From assembly GCA_020630355.1 (NCBI GenBank), contig JAHDBO010000068.1, positions 1 to 9,028 on the forward strand: 9,028 nucleotides of DNA, given 5' to 3'. The notes below the pieces were generated by a model. That model saw only the letters and a program-made list of their open reading frames with translations, was not told the origin of the DNA and did not search any database. Positions 1-6,116 of this stretch are shown piece by piece (the first letter of the stretch is position 1; the number at the start of each line of letters is the position of its first letter). Made by a program: the position numbers and the translations under genes. This DNA is from Saprospiraceae bacterium. Lineage in GTDB: Bacteria; Bacteroidota; Bacteroidia; Chitinophagales; Saprospiraceae.

Positions 1-30
1 TTATATATTATTGTTTATGTATATGATTCA

Positions 31-110
31 AAAAGGTTATCAGTAGAAGGGATGTTTTTTATAATTTTTCATAAATTGTTAAAATTCACTGCCAAAGGTG
101 ATAACCTTTT
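31..110. repeat. 12-bp perfect inverted repeat before the sigma gene
   Basis: AAAAGGTTATCA at 31-42 is exactly reverse-complemented by TGATAACCTTTT at 99-110. The two arm centres are 68 bp apart. The right arm also contains a tight palindrome of its own, AAAGGT-GATA-ACCTTT at 94-109, which has the look of a dimeric regulator site or a small RNA hairpin. The arms bracket the best promoter-like sequence in the leader, so an operator pair is a reasonable reading. The repeat itself is seen directly; its regulatory role is inference. Confidence 0.5.
37..69 (+). promoter_or_regulatory. Candidate promoter of the sigma-factor operon
   Basis: TATAAT at 60-65 lies 17 bp after TTATCA at 37-42. Overlapping it, TAATTTTT at 62-69 matches seven of eight positions of the Bacteroidota -7 element TAnnTTTG. 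Transcription would begin near 75 and give a leader of about 70 nt before the ATG at 145. The region is so AT-rich that such matches arise easily, so this is only a candidate. Confidence 0.3.
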
Positions 111-144
111 CTAAAATTGCACATAAACTCACAGCCAATTGCCC

Positions 145-720
145 ATGACATTACAATCGAGAGACTATGACCAGCTAGTGTCTGATGTTCGGAACGGAAA
201 TACTGAAGTAGTTGAAAAACTATATAATAATTGTTATCCGCCTATAAAAAATATGATACTTCAATCAGGCGGTCAAATAGAAGATACTCTAGAGGTTTTT
301 CAGGATGCAATGGTTAAGTTCTATGAAAACACCCATAAGAAAGACTTTGAACTACACGTAAAGCCCAGTACTTATCTCTACTCTATTGCCAAGAATATTT
401 TTATGCAGCAGCGTAGAAAGTCAGGTAAAACTTCCTTGATAATAGATGATGAGAATTATCGAAATATAGGGGAGGGCCTATCGGGGGAAGAGAGAGAAGA
501 AACACTAGTAGATTTAAGGAGGAAGGCATTGCGAGGCTGCTTAGATTTAGCGACAAAGGCTTGTAATACCCTATTGCTTGGCAAGTTTTATGAAAACCGC
601 TCCTTAGCTGAGCTAGCTACTGAACTTGACTTATCTACTATGTATGTGAGAGTGAAGATGCATCGGTGCAAACAGATGTTAAAGCGTTGTGTTAATAAAA
701 AAATCGATAAAGATGAATAA
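145..720 (+). CDS. ECF-like RNA polymerase sigma factor (sigma-70 family)
   Basis: This is a 191-residue cytoplasmic transcription initiation factor that should direct core RNA polymerase to a small set of promoters. Residues about 20-92 look like sigma region 2, with an IEDTLEVFQDAMVKFYEN helix of the type that binds core polymerase, followed by the basic promoter-contact part ending in QQRRK. An acidic linker (about 100-125) leads to region 4 at about 133-182, where SLAELATELDLSTMYVRVKMHRCKQMLKR forms the helix-turn-helix that reads the -35 element. There is no region 1.1 or 3, as expected for the ECF class. I chose the ATG at 145; an in-frame TTG two codons upstream is a less likely start. 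The next gene overlaps its 3' end, indicating translational coupling. The regulon is unknown, although sigma factors of this class often control their own operon. Confidence 0.85.
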   Translation: MTLQSRDYDQLVSDVRNGNTEVVEKLYNNCYPPIKNMILQSGGQIEDTLEVFQDAMVKFYENTHKKDFELHVKPSTYLYSIAKNIFMQQRRKSGKTSLIIDDENYRNIGEGLSGEEREETLVDLRRKALRGCLDLATKACNTLLLGKFYENRSLAELATELDLSTMYVRVKMHRCKQMLKRCVNKKIDKDE

Positions 721-1519
721 GGAGCTATTGATGAAATATCTCAAAGGAGAACCCTTGGCTCAACATAAGATAGATGCTATTGAGTCGGAAATGAAAACCA
801 AACCCAATCTTTTAAAAGAAATGGAAGTCATGATAGATATGATAGACGACGATGGAGGAAAAGATTGGCTAGAACATGAAATTGCTTTGTACGGTAAGCG
901 AGAGCAATTTAAAAACACAGTAAGTGAGCTACTGAAGGTAAACACAGAGGAAGAAAATCACTATCAAAAAGTTTATAGTGGGGCGGGTAGAAAAGGCATT
1001 AAGAGATTGATTCCTTTAGCTATTGCTGCGAGCGTAGTGGGATTGGTTGCTCTATTTTGGCTGTTGCGACCCAACGGAGACGTAAATGAAGCATTATTCG
1101 CGCAACACTTTAAAGCTTATCCTGTGATTGATGGATTTAAACGGTCTGAAGCACCTGAACGGACCGAAGGGGGAAATAAATCTGCTGGACAACGGGCTAT
1201 CAACGCTTATGGTATTAGAGATTATTCGATGTCTATACCATTGTTCATGGATGCTTTTACAAAAGAACAGGATACAATAGCATTATACTATGCTGCTATT
1301 GCCCAGTTGGCAAGTGGAGAGGCAAAGGAAGCAATTGTATCCATTAAAAAATTTAGACAAATAAGTTCCTTGTTTGAACCACAATTATTGTGGTATGAAG
1401 CATTGGCCAATGTGAGGCAAGGAAATATTAAGGTTGCAAAAGAGCAGCTAGAAACACTGACCCAACAAAACAATAGCTATTCCGGAAAAGCTAAATCCTT
1501 GTTGGAGCAGTTGGAGTAA
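713..1519 (+). CDS. Single-pass membrane protein with TPR-like tail, probable sigma-factor partner
   Basis: This 268-residue protein has a charged, helical N-terminal part (1-97), one membrane segment at about 99-118 (LIPLAIAASVVGLVALFWLL) and a C-terminal extracytoplasmic part. The tail is built from TPR-like helix pairs (about 158-265), for example SIPLFMDAFTKEQDTIALYY and the AIAQLASGEAKEAI stretch. A basic patch (GRKGIKR) just before the membrane segment favours an N-in orientation. This layout, placed directly behind a sigma gene, recalls Bacteroidota anti-sigma-like or sensor proteins, but no zinc-binding HxxxCxxC anti-sigma motif is present, so the anti-sigma role is inferred from context. 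The start at 713 overlaps the sigma gene by 8 bp. An alternative ATG at 731 (262 residues) has AAGGAG six bases upstream. The protein may sense envelope state through its TPR part and hold or release the sigma factor. Confidence 0.7.
   Translation: MNKELLMKYLKGEPLAQHKIDAIESEMKTKPNLLKEMEVMIDMIDDDGGKDWLEHEIALYGKREQFKNTVSELLKVNTEEENHYQKVYSGAGRKGIKRLIPLAIAASVVGLVALFWLLRPNGDVNEALFAQHFKAYPVIDGFKRSEAPERTEGGNKSAGQRAINAYGIRDYSMSIPLFMDAFTKEQDTIALYYAAIAQLASGEAKEAIVSIKKFRQISSLFEPQLLWYEALANVRQGNIKVAKEQLETLTQQNNSYSGKAKSLLEQLE
719..724 (+). promoter_or_regulatory. Shine-Dalgarno-like AAGGAG that leaves the start of the membrane-protein gene open
   Basis: AAGGAG lies six bases before the ATG at 731, an ideal ribosome-binding spacing, yet it lies downstream of the preferred start at 713. 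None of the other starts in the window has a comparable site, in keeping with Bacteroidota. It may simply be the Lys-Glu codons of the longer protein. Confidence 0.3.
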
Positions 1520-1547
1520 CTATTTTTATAACTCGAAATTATATCGA

Positions 1548-2528
1548 ATGAATTACATACACCCACTATTTGGGAAAGAAATCATTGGCATCATTGATAC
1601 TTTAGAAGTAATAAAGGAACACAATAACTTAGCAAAATTCACACTAGAAGGAAGTGACAAAGCTTATTTTTATTTCAGGAGAAATTGCTCCAAGAGAGGC
1701 TTTGGTTTAAGAGAAGGCGACCCTGTCAAGTTTGTCGCCTTGGATTTTACCCTAGCAAAAGGACTAGAATGGCTGGATACTTCTTTGGAAATGGAAGATG
1801 GAAGAACCAAACCTAGTAGATATAAATGGACAAGAGTTAACAAAACGGTAGATGAGACTTTTGCTTTTGGTATAGGAAGAGACCTCAAAAAAAGGATCGA
1901 AGCAGCACAAGCAAATGAGTTGGCCGAATTGCTTTTGAGTCAATTCATTAAAAATAAGGGATGGGATGATGTATCCAAGTTACTAGAATTGAGGAAAAAA
2001 AGCAGGTTCGGTGAATTAGAAGCTTTTGCGGAGGGATTGGAATTGTCTCAAGATGAAAAAGAGATGGCACTCTCCAAGTCGAGAGATATTGTTTTCAAAG
2101 CAAGTTTAGATCAGTTGAATGAGATGGATATCGCTATTTACGGGAATCTTGGTTGCGGCGAATTCCTTAACAGCCGCTTTGTTGACACATCTGGAAAAAC
2201 CGTCAATGAAGATGCAGGGAATTATTTTTTCAGGTATAAAATTAAGCGCACAAATAAGCCCCCCGTAGAAAAATATGTGTATTACTTGTTGGGATCTCCG
2301 ATAGTGGAGTACTTACAGGGAACTACTCCAAAGGATAAGGCAATTTTTTGCCAGATTGGAGAAGAAGATTTAGGCGGTACAAGTAAATCGGTGAAAAAAA
2401 GAATCAATAAGCTTGTTGATAAAATGACCAATGACGATAAGGCTGCTCTCAGCTATAATGATGAAGAAGGCTTATCTCTACTAGTGGTTAATGGGCATTA
2501 CTATCCTGTATCAAAAAATTGGGAATAA
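1548..2528 (+). CDS. Unrecognised 326-residue protein with possible cold-shock/OB-like N-terminus
   Basis: I do not recognise this gene as a named family. Residues about 9-80 have the rhythm of a cold-shock-type OB fold: a GKEIIGIID opening strand, then AKFTLE, then YFYFRRN (compare the VFVHFS strand of cold-shock proteins), then LREGDPVKFVA, which matches the conserved L-x-x-G-x-x-V-x-F turn and strand. The aromatic KGFGF motif of true cold-shock proteins is absent. Residues about 108-195 are charged and helical. Residues about 195-326 appear mixed, with a GYNxx-free, aromatic-rich core (YFFRYKI, YVYYLLGS) and a basic helix SVKKRINKLVDKM. There is no signal peptide or membrane segment, so it should be cytoplasmic. 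It begins 28 bp after the membrane-protein gene on the same strand and is probably the third operon gene. Nucleic-acid binding is a guess based on the N-terminus alone. Confidence 0.7.
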   Translation: MNYIHPLFGKEIIGIIDTLEVIKEHNNLAKFTLEGSDKAYFYFRRNCSKRGFGLREGDPVKFVALDFTLAKGLEWLDTSLEMEDGRTKPSRYKWTRVNKTVDETFAFGIGRDLKKRIEAAQANELAELLLSQFIKNKGWDDVSKLLELRKKSRFGELEAFAEGLELSQDEKEMALSKSRDIVFKASLDQLNEMDIAIYGNLGCGEFLNSRFVDTSGKTVNEDAGNYFFRYKIKRTNKPPVEKYVYYLLGSPIVEYLQGTTPKDKAIFCQIGEEDLGGTSKSVKKRINKLVDKMTNDDKAALSYNDEEGLSLLVVNGHYYPVSKNWE

Positions 2529-2542
2529 GCTTAATGATTCCC
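2513..2542 (-). terminator. Intrinsic terminator of the CHAT gene, overlapping the end of the convergent gene
   Basis: Read on the minus strand, a GGGAAT/ATTCCC stem (2537-2542 with 2521-2526) with a 10-base loop is followed after two bases by six T residues (2518 down to 2513). The loop and stem hold the stop codons of both convergent genes, and the T tract lies inside the last codons of the plus-strand gene. On the plus strand the same hairpin is not followed by a T run, so it is directional. Confidence 0.6.
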
Positions 2543-5494
2543 CCAACTAACCATTGGAGACCAGTACCTGGGATGCGCTAGGTATTGGTCTTCTGTTTTT
2601 ATGTACTGTTTTTTGGCTTGATGTAAGGCTTCGCTAGGAGATAAGCCTTGCGATAGATTTTTGTAGAAAATTTCCATCAAAACGGACGTACGGTCATCAT
2701 TTATTTTCCAGTGTGAGGAAATAACGTTCTTTGCTCCGGCTTGTAGAAATGTATTGGACAAACTAAAGACTCCTTCTCCTTTATGTATTGTTCCAGCAGC
2801 TGTTTCACAAGCTGACAAAACCGCTAGGTCGCATTTTATGCCCAACGAGGCAATTTCATATCCATATAGCGTATTCTTATTTTTATCTTCTTTTGAAGAA
2901 GGTTTAAAATAGATTTTATTATTTAATCGGTTGTTAGGGTCGGATGAGGCATGTGATGCCAAATGTAATATATCGTACTTTTCATTGCTACGTTTTAAGA
3001 AATCATCTTTTTTACTTTCTGTTCCATATCTGAGCGTCAAGTCTCCATTTTGAAAGTAGTTTTCTATACTTTTTAACTCTAATGGAGACCCAGGTAACTC
3101 CTTAAGAAGACTATCTCTGGATAATGCTGCCATTCGGTTATCATCCATATCAGAGTAAGCATAGGCAAGTATCTTTGGGGAGCTATTTATTAATGGGTGC
3201 TTTTCAGGAGGGGTTAATAGCTTTAGGGTAGGTAAATATTTTATTTTCTTTTCATGGATTAGGTAGGGGAAGTTTTGATAGTGCGTTCCCTTTTTAGAAG
3301 TGAGTAAAGCTTCGAAAACAACCCCATTCAATTTATTGGATGGTATAATGATTAATTCATCTTTGAAATATTCTTCTAAAGGATCCAGTAGCTTTTGATA
3401 CAGCTCATTGGCCTGTTGGATATAGATGGGGATTTGTTTAGCATCAGTTGGATTCCCTCTGGCAGTAAGATGTTTGAAATATTCGATGTTTTTATCTAGG
3501 ATACTATCCGCTTCGAAAGTATGTTCGATTACAGTATCTTTGTTGATCAGTAAAAGGCGATGTTGAAAGTTGAATGTTTCTCCTAGGTCTTTGTTGGTGG
3601 AAATGTGAAATTGAAGTATGCTTTGGTTCTTCTTCAAAAGAGATTTTTGAATTTCGTCAATGGAGGGTGCGTGGTGCAGTAGTTGCCGATTGTAGAAAAC
3701 AGGATGGGCTTCTTTGATACGAGTTAAAAATTTGGATTCCTTTTCAAGAAGGATTTGAAGTCGCTTTTCTTGGTTCTGATTTAGTTTTTCAGACTTTAGT
3801 ATTGCAGATGATTCCTTTTTAATTTCAATGTAATGTTGCATCCATTGTTCGGGGATATTGTAGTCTTTTGCTTTGTTTATGAGCTGGGCGTTTTTGTAAC
3901 CGTAGGTGTACTTTTGTCTTTCGATAAAATCATTCATTTTATCTAAATACAATCTATTTTGTTTCTCTTCGTAAAGATAGCTACATACTCTAACGGCGTT
4001 GGAATAAACGTTCCAAACATAGTCTTTGGTGAAATTTAAGATGATGTTTTCTCGCTCAATAGAGGCGTTTTTGTAAATGAGTGAGTCTATTTTCACATGA
4101 AGCTGAAAAGCATAGTTCAAGTGTTTTACTTTCTTACTTCTTTCATAGGAGAGCGTGAATAGATTGGCTAGTTGAGCCAAATCAATAAAAGCGTAATCTC
4201 GCCTGAACGAAGTAAGGTCGAGTACGTCTCCAATCGTAGGTTTTTTTGAATTTGACTGCTTCGAGCGGCACAAAGAACTAATAATCGGCTGGGCTGCCGC
4301 TTCGTAGCGGCATAGTTTTTTGTTTAAATCAGTTAAGTGATAACTACATTGATATCTTATAATAGGAAAAGACTGAGGGTTGTTTGCTATAAAGTTTTCT
4401 GCATTTTTAAATGCCTGAATGGTCTGATGAATTTGTTCTTTGCTAGGAACTGTTCCTTCTTTCTGACCAAATTTTAAATGAACCGCCATTAGGTGGTCAA
4501 TACTCACATAACGAATTGAGTCAGCCGAAAAACGCTGTTCAATCTTATTGATGGTTATTAGAAATGAATCTTTTAAATCTGATTTTCTAGCATAATGATT
4601 TGCTAGATTTTTGTACAAGAGCTGGATTTTTGCTGGAATAGAGTCCATTGATTCTACAAACTCAATCGCCTTTTTATAATGCTCTTTGGCGGCACCATCT
4701 TGTTTTTCTTTCATTAGATGCCGACCTTTCAAGGAAAGGCAAAGTCCCCTCATTAGTGTATCTCGGAATGGTTGTTTTTTTTCTATAGCTAATGCTTGGT
4801 TAATGGTAGCAAGCCCTAGTTCGAAATCTCTACGGATCCAGCTCAAATCCGATACTAAAAAGCGATTGTACAAACTGTAAGGTTCCAAATCTTCCTGTTC
4901 GAGCGATATGTTGTAAGCTTTTGTAATATAGTGGTTCATGGAATCTAGGTCCTCGCTGTAAAAACGGTAGTAATGCCCCATCCAAGTGTTGGTGAGAAAT
5001 ATTTTCAAGTGATCCTCGTCGTAATGTTTATTATAAATAAAAAGGGCCTTTTCGAGGGCCTCTTTCATGGCAATACCTTGATTTTTGGATTCAAATAAAA
5101 GGGCTTGGTTGTATTTGAAATCCGCATAATCTACTGGAGAAAAAAAAGGACTTTTAGCTTTTATACGCTCAATATATTGTTCTGCTTCAGTATATTGATA
5201 GCTGTTGAGCAAGGAAAAAGTCAATTGATTGTAGCAATAGATGGAATCAACGTGATTGGGATGTTTATTGATAAAGTTTTTGAAATCACGGGCCGCTGCG
5301 TGATACGCTCCGAGCCACTTTAAGGAATCAGCTTTGAAGTAAACCGTTTTATCTTCGCTGTCGTGATAGCCCAAATCTGAAATAATGTCAGGAAAAAGCT
5401 TTTTGGAATCAGGCTCCCCGGAGGAACAAGTTGATGAGGCAATAGCGACCGCAACTAGTAAAAAGTAGACTTTTACTTTAGTTTTCAATTTCAT
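2531..5494 (-). CDS. TPR-repeat lipoprotein with C-terminal CHAT (caspase-like) peptidase domain
   Basis: This 987-residue protein is a predicted envelope-anchored caspase-like peptidase of unknown substrate. Residues 1-22 form a basic, hydrophobic signal peptide ending in ASSTC. Cys23 is the likely lipidation site, although Thr just before it is unusual for a lipobox. From about 53 to 640 the protein is a helical solenoid of TPR-like pairs (for example YQYTEAEQYIERIKAKSP, DGAAKEHYKKAIEFVESM). From about 690 to the end comes the CHAT domain (Caspase HetF Associated with TPRs): PSNKLNGVVFEAL, then HLASHA with catalytic His848, then LSACETAAG with catalytic Cys896, then GVFSLSNTFLQAGAKNVISSHW and the terminal HPRYWSPM. 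Both members of the His/Cys dyad are intact, so proteolytic activity is plausible. The ATG at 5494 gives the signal peptide and has an A-rich, SD-less leader. It is convergent with the sigma operon and divergent from the MazG-like gene. A link with the sigma factor is inferred from proximity. Some CHAT proteins act as scaffolds or non-proteolytic parts. Confidence 0.88.
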   Translation of the reverse strand: MKLKTKVKVYFLLVAVAIASSTCSSGEPDSKKLFPDIISDLGYHDSEDKTVYFKADSLKWLGAYHAAARDFKNFINKHPNHVDSIYCYNQLTFSLLNSYQYTEAEQYIERIKAKSPFFSPVDYADFKYNQALLFESKNQGIAMKEALEKALFIYNKHYDEDHLKIFLTNTWMGHYYRFYSEDLDSMNHYITKAYNISLEQEDLEPYSLYNRFLVSDLSWIRRDFELGLATINQALAIEKKQPFRDTLMRGLCLSLKGRHLMKEKQDGAAKEHYKKAIEFVESMDSIPAKIQLLYKNLANHYARKSDLKDSFLITINKIEQRFSADSIRYVSIDHLMAVHLKFGQKEGTVPSKEQIHQTIQAFKNAENFIANNPQSFPIIRYQCSYHLTDLNKKLCRYEAAAQPIISSLCRSKQSNSKKPTIGDVLDLTSFRRDYAFIDLAQLANLFTLSYERSKKVKHLNYAFQLHVKIDSLIYKNASIERENIILNFTKDYVWNVYSNAVRVCSYLYEEKQNRLYLDKMNDFIERQKYTYGYKNAQLINKAKDYNIPEQWMQHYIEIKKESSAILKSEKLNQNQEKRLQILLEKESKFLTRIKEAHPVFYNRQLLHHAPSIDEIQKSLLKKNQSILQFHISTNKDLGETFNFQHRLLLINKDTVIEHTFEADSILDKNIEYFKHLTARGNPTDAKQIPIYIQQANELYQKLLDPLEEYFKDELIIIPSNKLNGVVFEALLTSKKGTHYQNFPYLIHEKKIKYLPTLKLLTPPEKHPLINSSPKILAYAYSDMDDNRMAALSRDSLLKELPGSPLELKSIENYFQNGDLTLRYGTESKKDDFLKRSNEKYDILHLASHASSDPNNRLNNKIYFKPSSKEDKNKNTLYGYEIASLGIKCDLAVLSACETAAGTIHKGEGVFSLSNTFLQAGAKNVISSHWKINDDRTSVLMEIFYKNLSQGLSPSEALHQAKKQYIKTEDQYLAHPRYWSPMVSWGNH
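2556..2600 (+). terminator. Intrinsic terminator of the sigma-factor operon, inside the CHAT gene
   Basis: Bases 2556-2569 pair with 2580-2593 in a 14-bp stem with two G-U pairs. The stem can be extended by two more pairs to a six-base loop. It is followed by CTGTTTTT-type sequence with five T residues at 2596-2600. It begins 28 bases after the stop codon of the 326-residue gene. The hairpin coincides with codons for the conserved HPRYWSPM end of the CHAT protein, so coding constraint may contribute. On the minus strand no T run follows. Confidence 0.6.
4295..4321 (+). other. GC-rich terminator-like hairpin antisense inside the CHAT gene
   Basis: TGCCGCT at 4295-4301 and AGCGGCA at 4306-4312 form a perfect 7-bp stem with a TCGT loop. 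Three bases later come six T residues (4316-4321), giving intrinsic-terminator form on the plus strand, antisense to the gene. It encodes the Tyr-Glu-Ala-Ala-Ala stretch near residue 396, and alanine codons may explain the GC-rich arms. No plus-strand gene is upstream of it apart from the sigma operon. Confidence 0.3.
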
Positions 5495-5648
5495 TGTTGT
5501 TGGGTTGAGCTTTGTAAAAGTATGATTTTTTGCAACAAGAAGAGATATTGTTTTGAATTTATTGATAAGAATGTCTTAAAATAGTTTTTGAAAATTTATT
5601 GTTTTAGTATTTTATGCTTCATATTTTCAAATTAAAACCTAATGAAAA

Positions 5649-5987
5649 ATGACTATTGAAAAAGCACAGCAAATCGTGGATAAATGGATAAATACGATTG
5701 GTGTCCGATACTATAATGAGCTGACCAATACGGCAATACTAACGGAGGAGGTTGGCGAAGTGGCTCGTTTGATGGCTCGTATCTATGGAGAGCAATCTTT
5801 TAAAAACAAGGAACAAGAGACAACTGCTAAAACCGATTTAGCAGACGAAATGGCAGATGTGTTATTTGTGTTAATTTGTTTGGCGAATCAAACAGGAGTC
5901 GATTTGTCAGATGCTTTAAAAAGGAATTTGGATAAGAAAACGAAGCGAGATAAAGAACGACACGCCAATAACGAAAAATTGAAATAA
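5649..5987 (+). CDS. MazG-like nucleotide pyrophosphohydrolase
   Basis: This 112-residue all-helical cytoplasmic enzyme of the MazG superfamily is expected to hydrolyse nucleoside triphosphates, or damaged or non-canonical dNTPs, to the monophosphate and pyrophosphate, using magnesium. The signature metal-binding residues are complete: Glu33, Glu34 and Glu37 in LTEEVGEVAR, and Glu67 and Asp70 in DEMADVLF. The helix following (VLICLANQTGVDLSDALKRN) and the basic C-terminal tail (KKTKRDKERH) are typical of short single-domain members, in contrast to the two-domain E. coli MazG of about 260 residues. The start has AATGAAAA just before the ATG and no Shine-Dalgarno. It is divergent from the CHAT gene (154-bp spacer) and precedes carB by 129 bp. 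I infer a house-cleaning role. The exact substrate cannot be read from the sequence, and no toxin-antitoxin partner is adjacent. Confidence 0.88.
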   Translation: MTIEKAQQIVDKWINTIGVRYYNELTNTAILTEEVGEVARLMARIYGEQSFKNKEQETTAKTDLADEMADVLFVLICLANQTGVDLSDALKRNLDKKTKRDKERHANNEKLK

Positions 5988-5999
5988 ATTTATCGTGAG

Positions 6000-6079
6000 C
6001 TCATTCTTTTAAATGATAAGAACTCGCTTATATTTGCGTGCAATTTGGGTCTAAGGGAAACGTCCCTGTCTCATTCTTT
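6000..6079. repeat. 10-bp direct repeat in the carB leader
   Basis: CTCATTCTTT occurs at 6000-6009 and again at 6070-6079, exactly 70 bp apart, on either side of the promoter-like TATATTTG and a small AGGGA/TCCCT hairpin (6054-6058 with 6063-6067). The copies are identical, but the sequence is short and of simple composition, so chance is possible. Confidence 0.35.
6029..6036 (+). promoter_or_regulatory. Candidate -7 element of the carB promoter
   Basis: TATATTTG is an exact match to the Bacteroidota consensus TAnnTTTG and lies 81 bp before the carB ATG. The expected upstream TTTG element is poor: TTTT at 6007-6010 is the closest, 18 bp away. If used, transcription would start around 6041 and leave a leader of about 75 nt carrying the AGGGA/TCCCT hairpin. 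carB would then have its own promoter independent of the MazG-like gene. Confidence 0.4.
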
Positions 6080-6116
6080 GAATAATAACTTCTTATAAAT
6101 TCAAATCCAGATTGCA

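Noticed and set aside
139..144. In-frame TTG start two codons before the sigma ATG
   Set aside because: ATG at 145 is the stronger start, and the extra two residues add no recognisable feature.
689..712. Upstream in-frame ATG that would extend the membrane protein by eight residues
   Set aside because: It would deepen the overlap with the sigma gene to 32 bp. The Met at 713 begins the natural MNKELLMKYLKGE helix.
713..1519. Zinc-binding anti-sigma domain in the membrane protein
   Set aside because: No HxxxCxxC motif is present, so only its position and topology suggest an anti-sigma role.
4686..5323. Two plus-strand open frames of 64 and 72 codons inside the CHAT gene
   Set aside because: They are antisense to a well-supported coding region, with low-complexity translations and no start signals.
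2531..5494. CHAT gene as the CRISPR-associated TPR-CHAT peptidase
   Set aside because: There is no CRISPR array or cas gene in the window, and this protein has a signal peptide, which does not fit a cytoplasmic Cas-effector partner.
5495..5648. Promoter for the CHAT gene or the MazG-like gene in the divergent spacer
   Set aside because: TAGTTTTTG at 5582 (plus) and TACTTTTA (minus, about 5516-5523) only approximate TAnnTTTG and lack a correctly spaced upstream element. Promoters must lie here, but I cannot place them.
5649..5987. MazG-like gene as part of a toxin-antitoxin or phage-defence locus
   Set aside because: No MazEF-like or defence genes adjoin it. Its context beside carB is ordinary, and short MazG-type enzymes are common housekeeping proteins.
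5997..6025. Hairpin GAG-TTCTT/AAGAA-CTC after the MazG-like gene as a terminator
   Set aside because: The stem is short, interrupted by a four-base bulge and AT-rich, and it is not followed by a T run.
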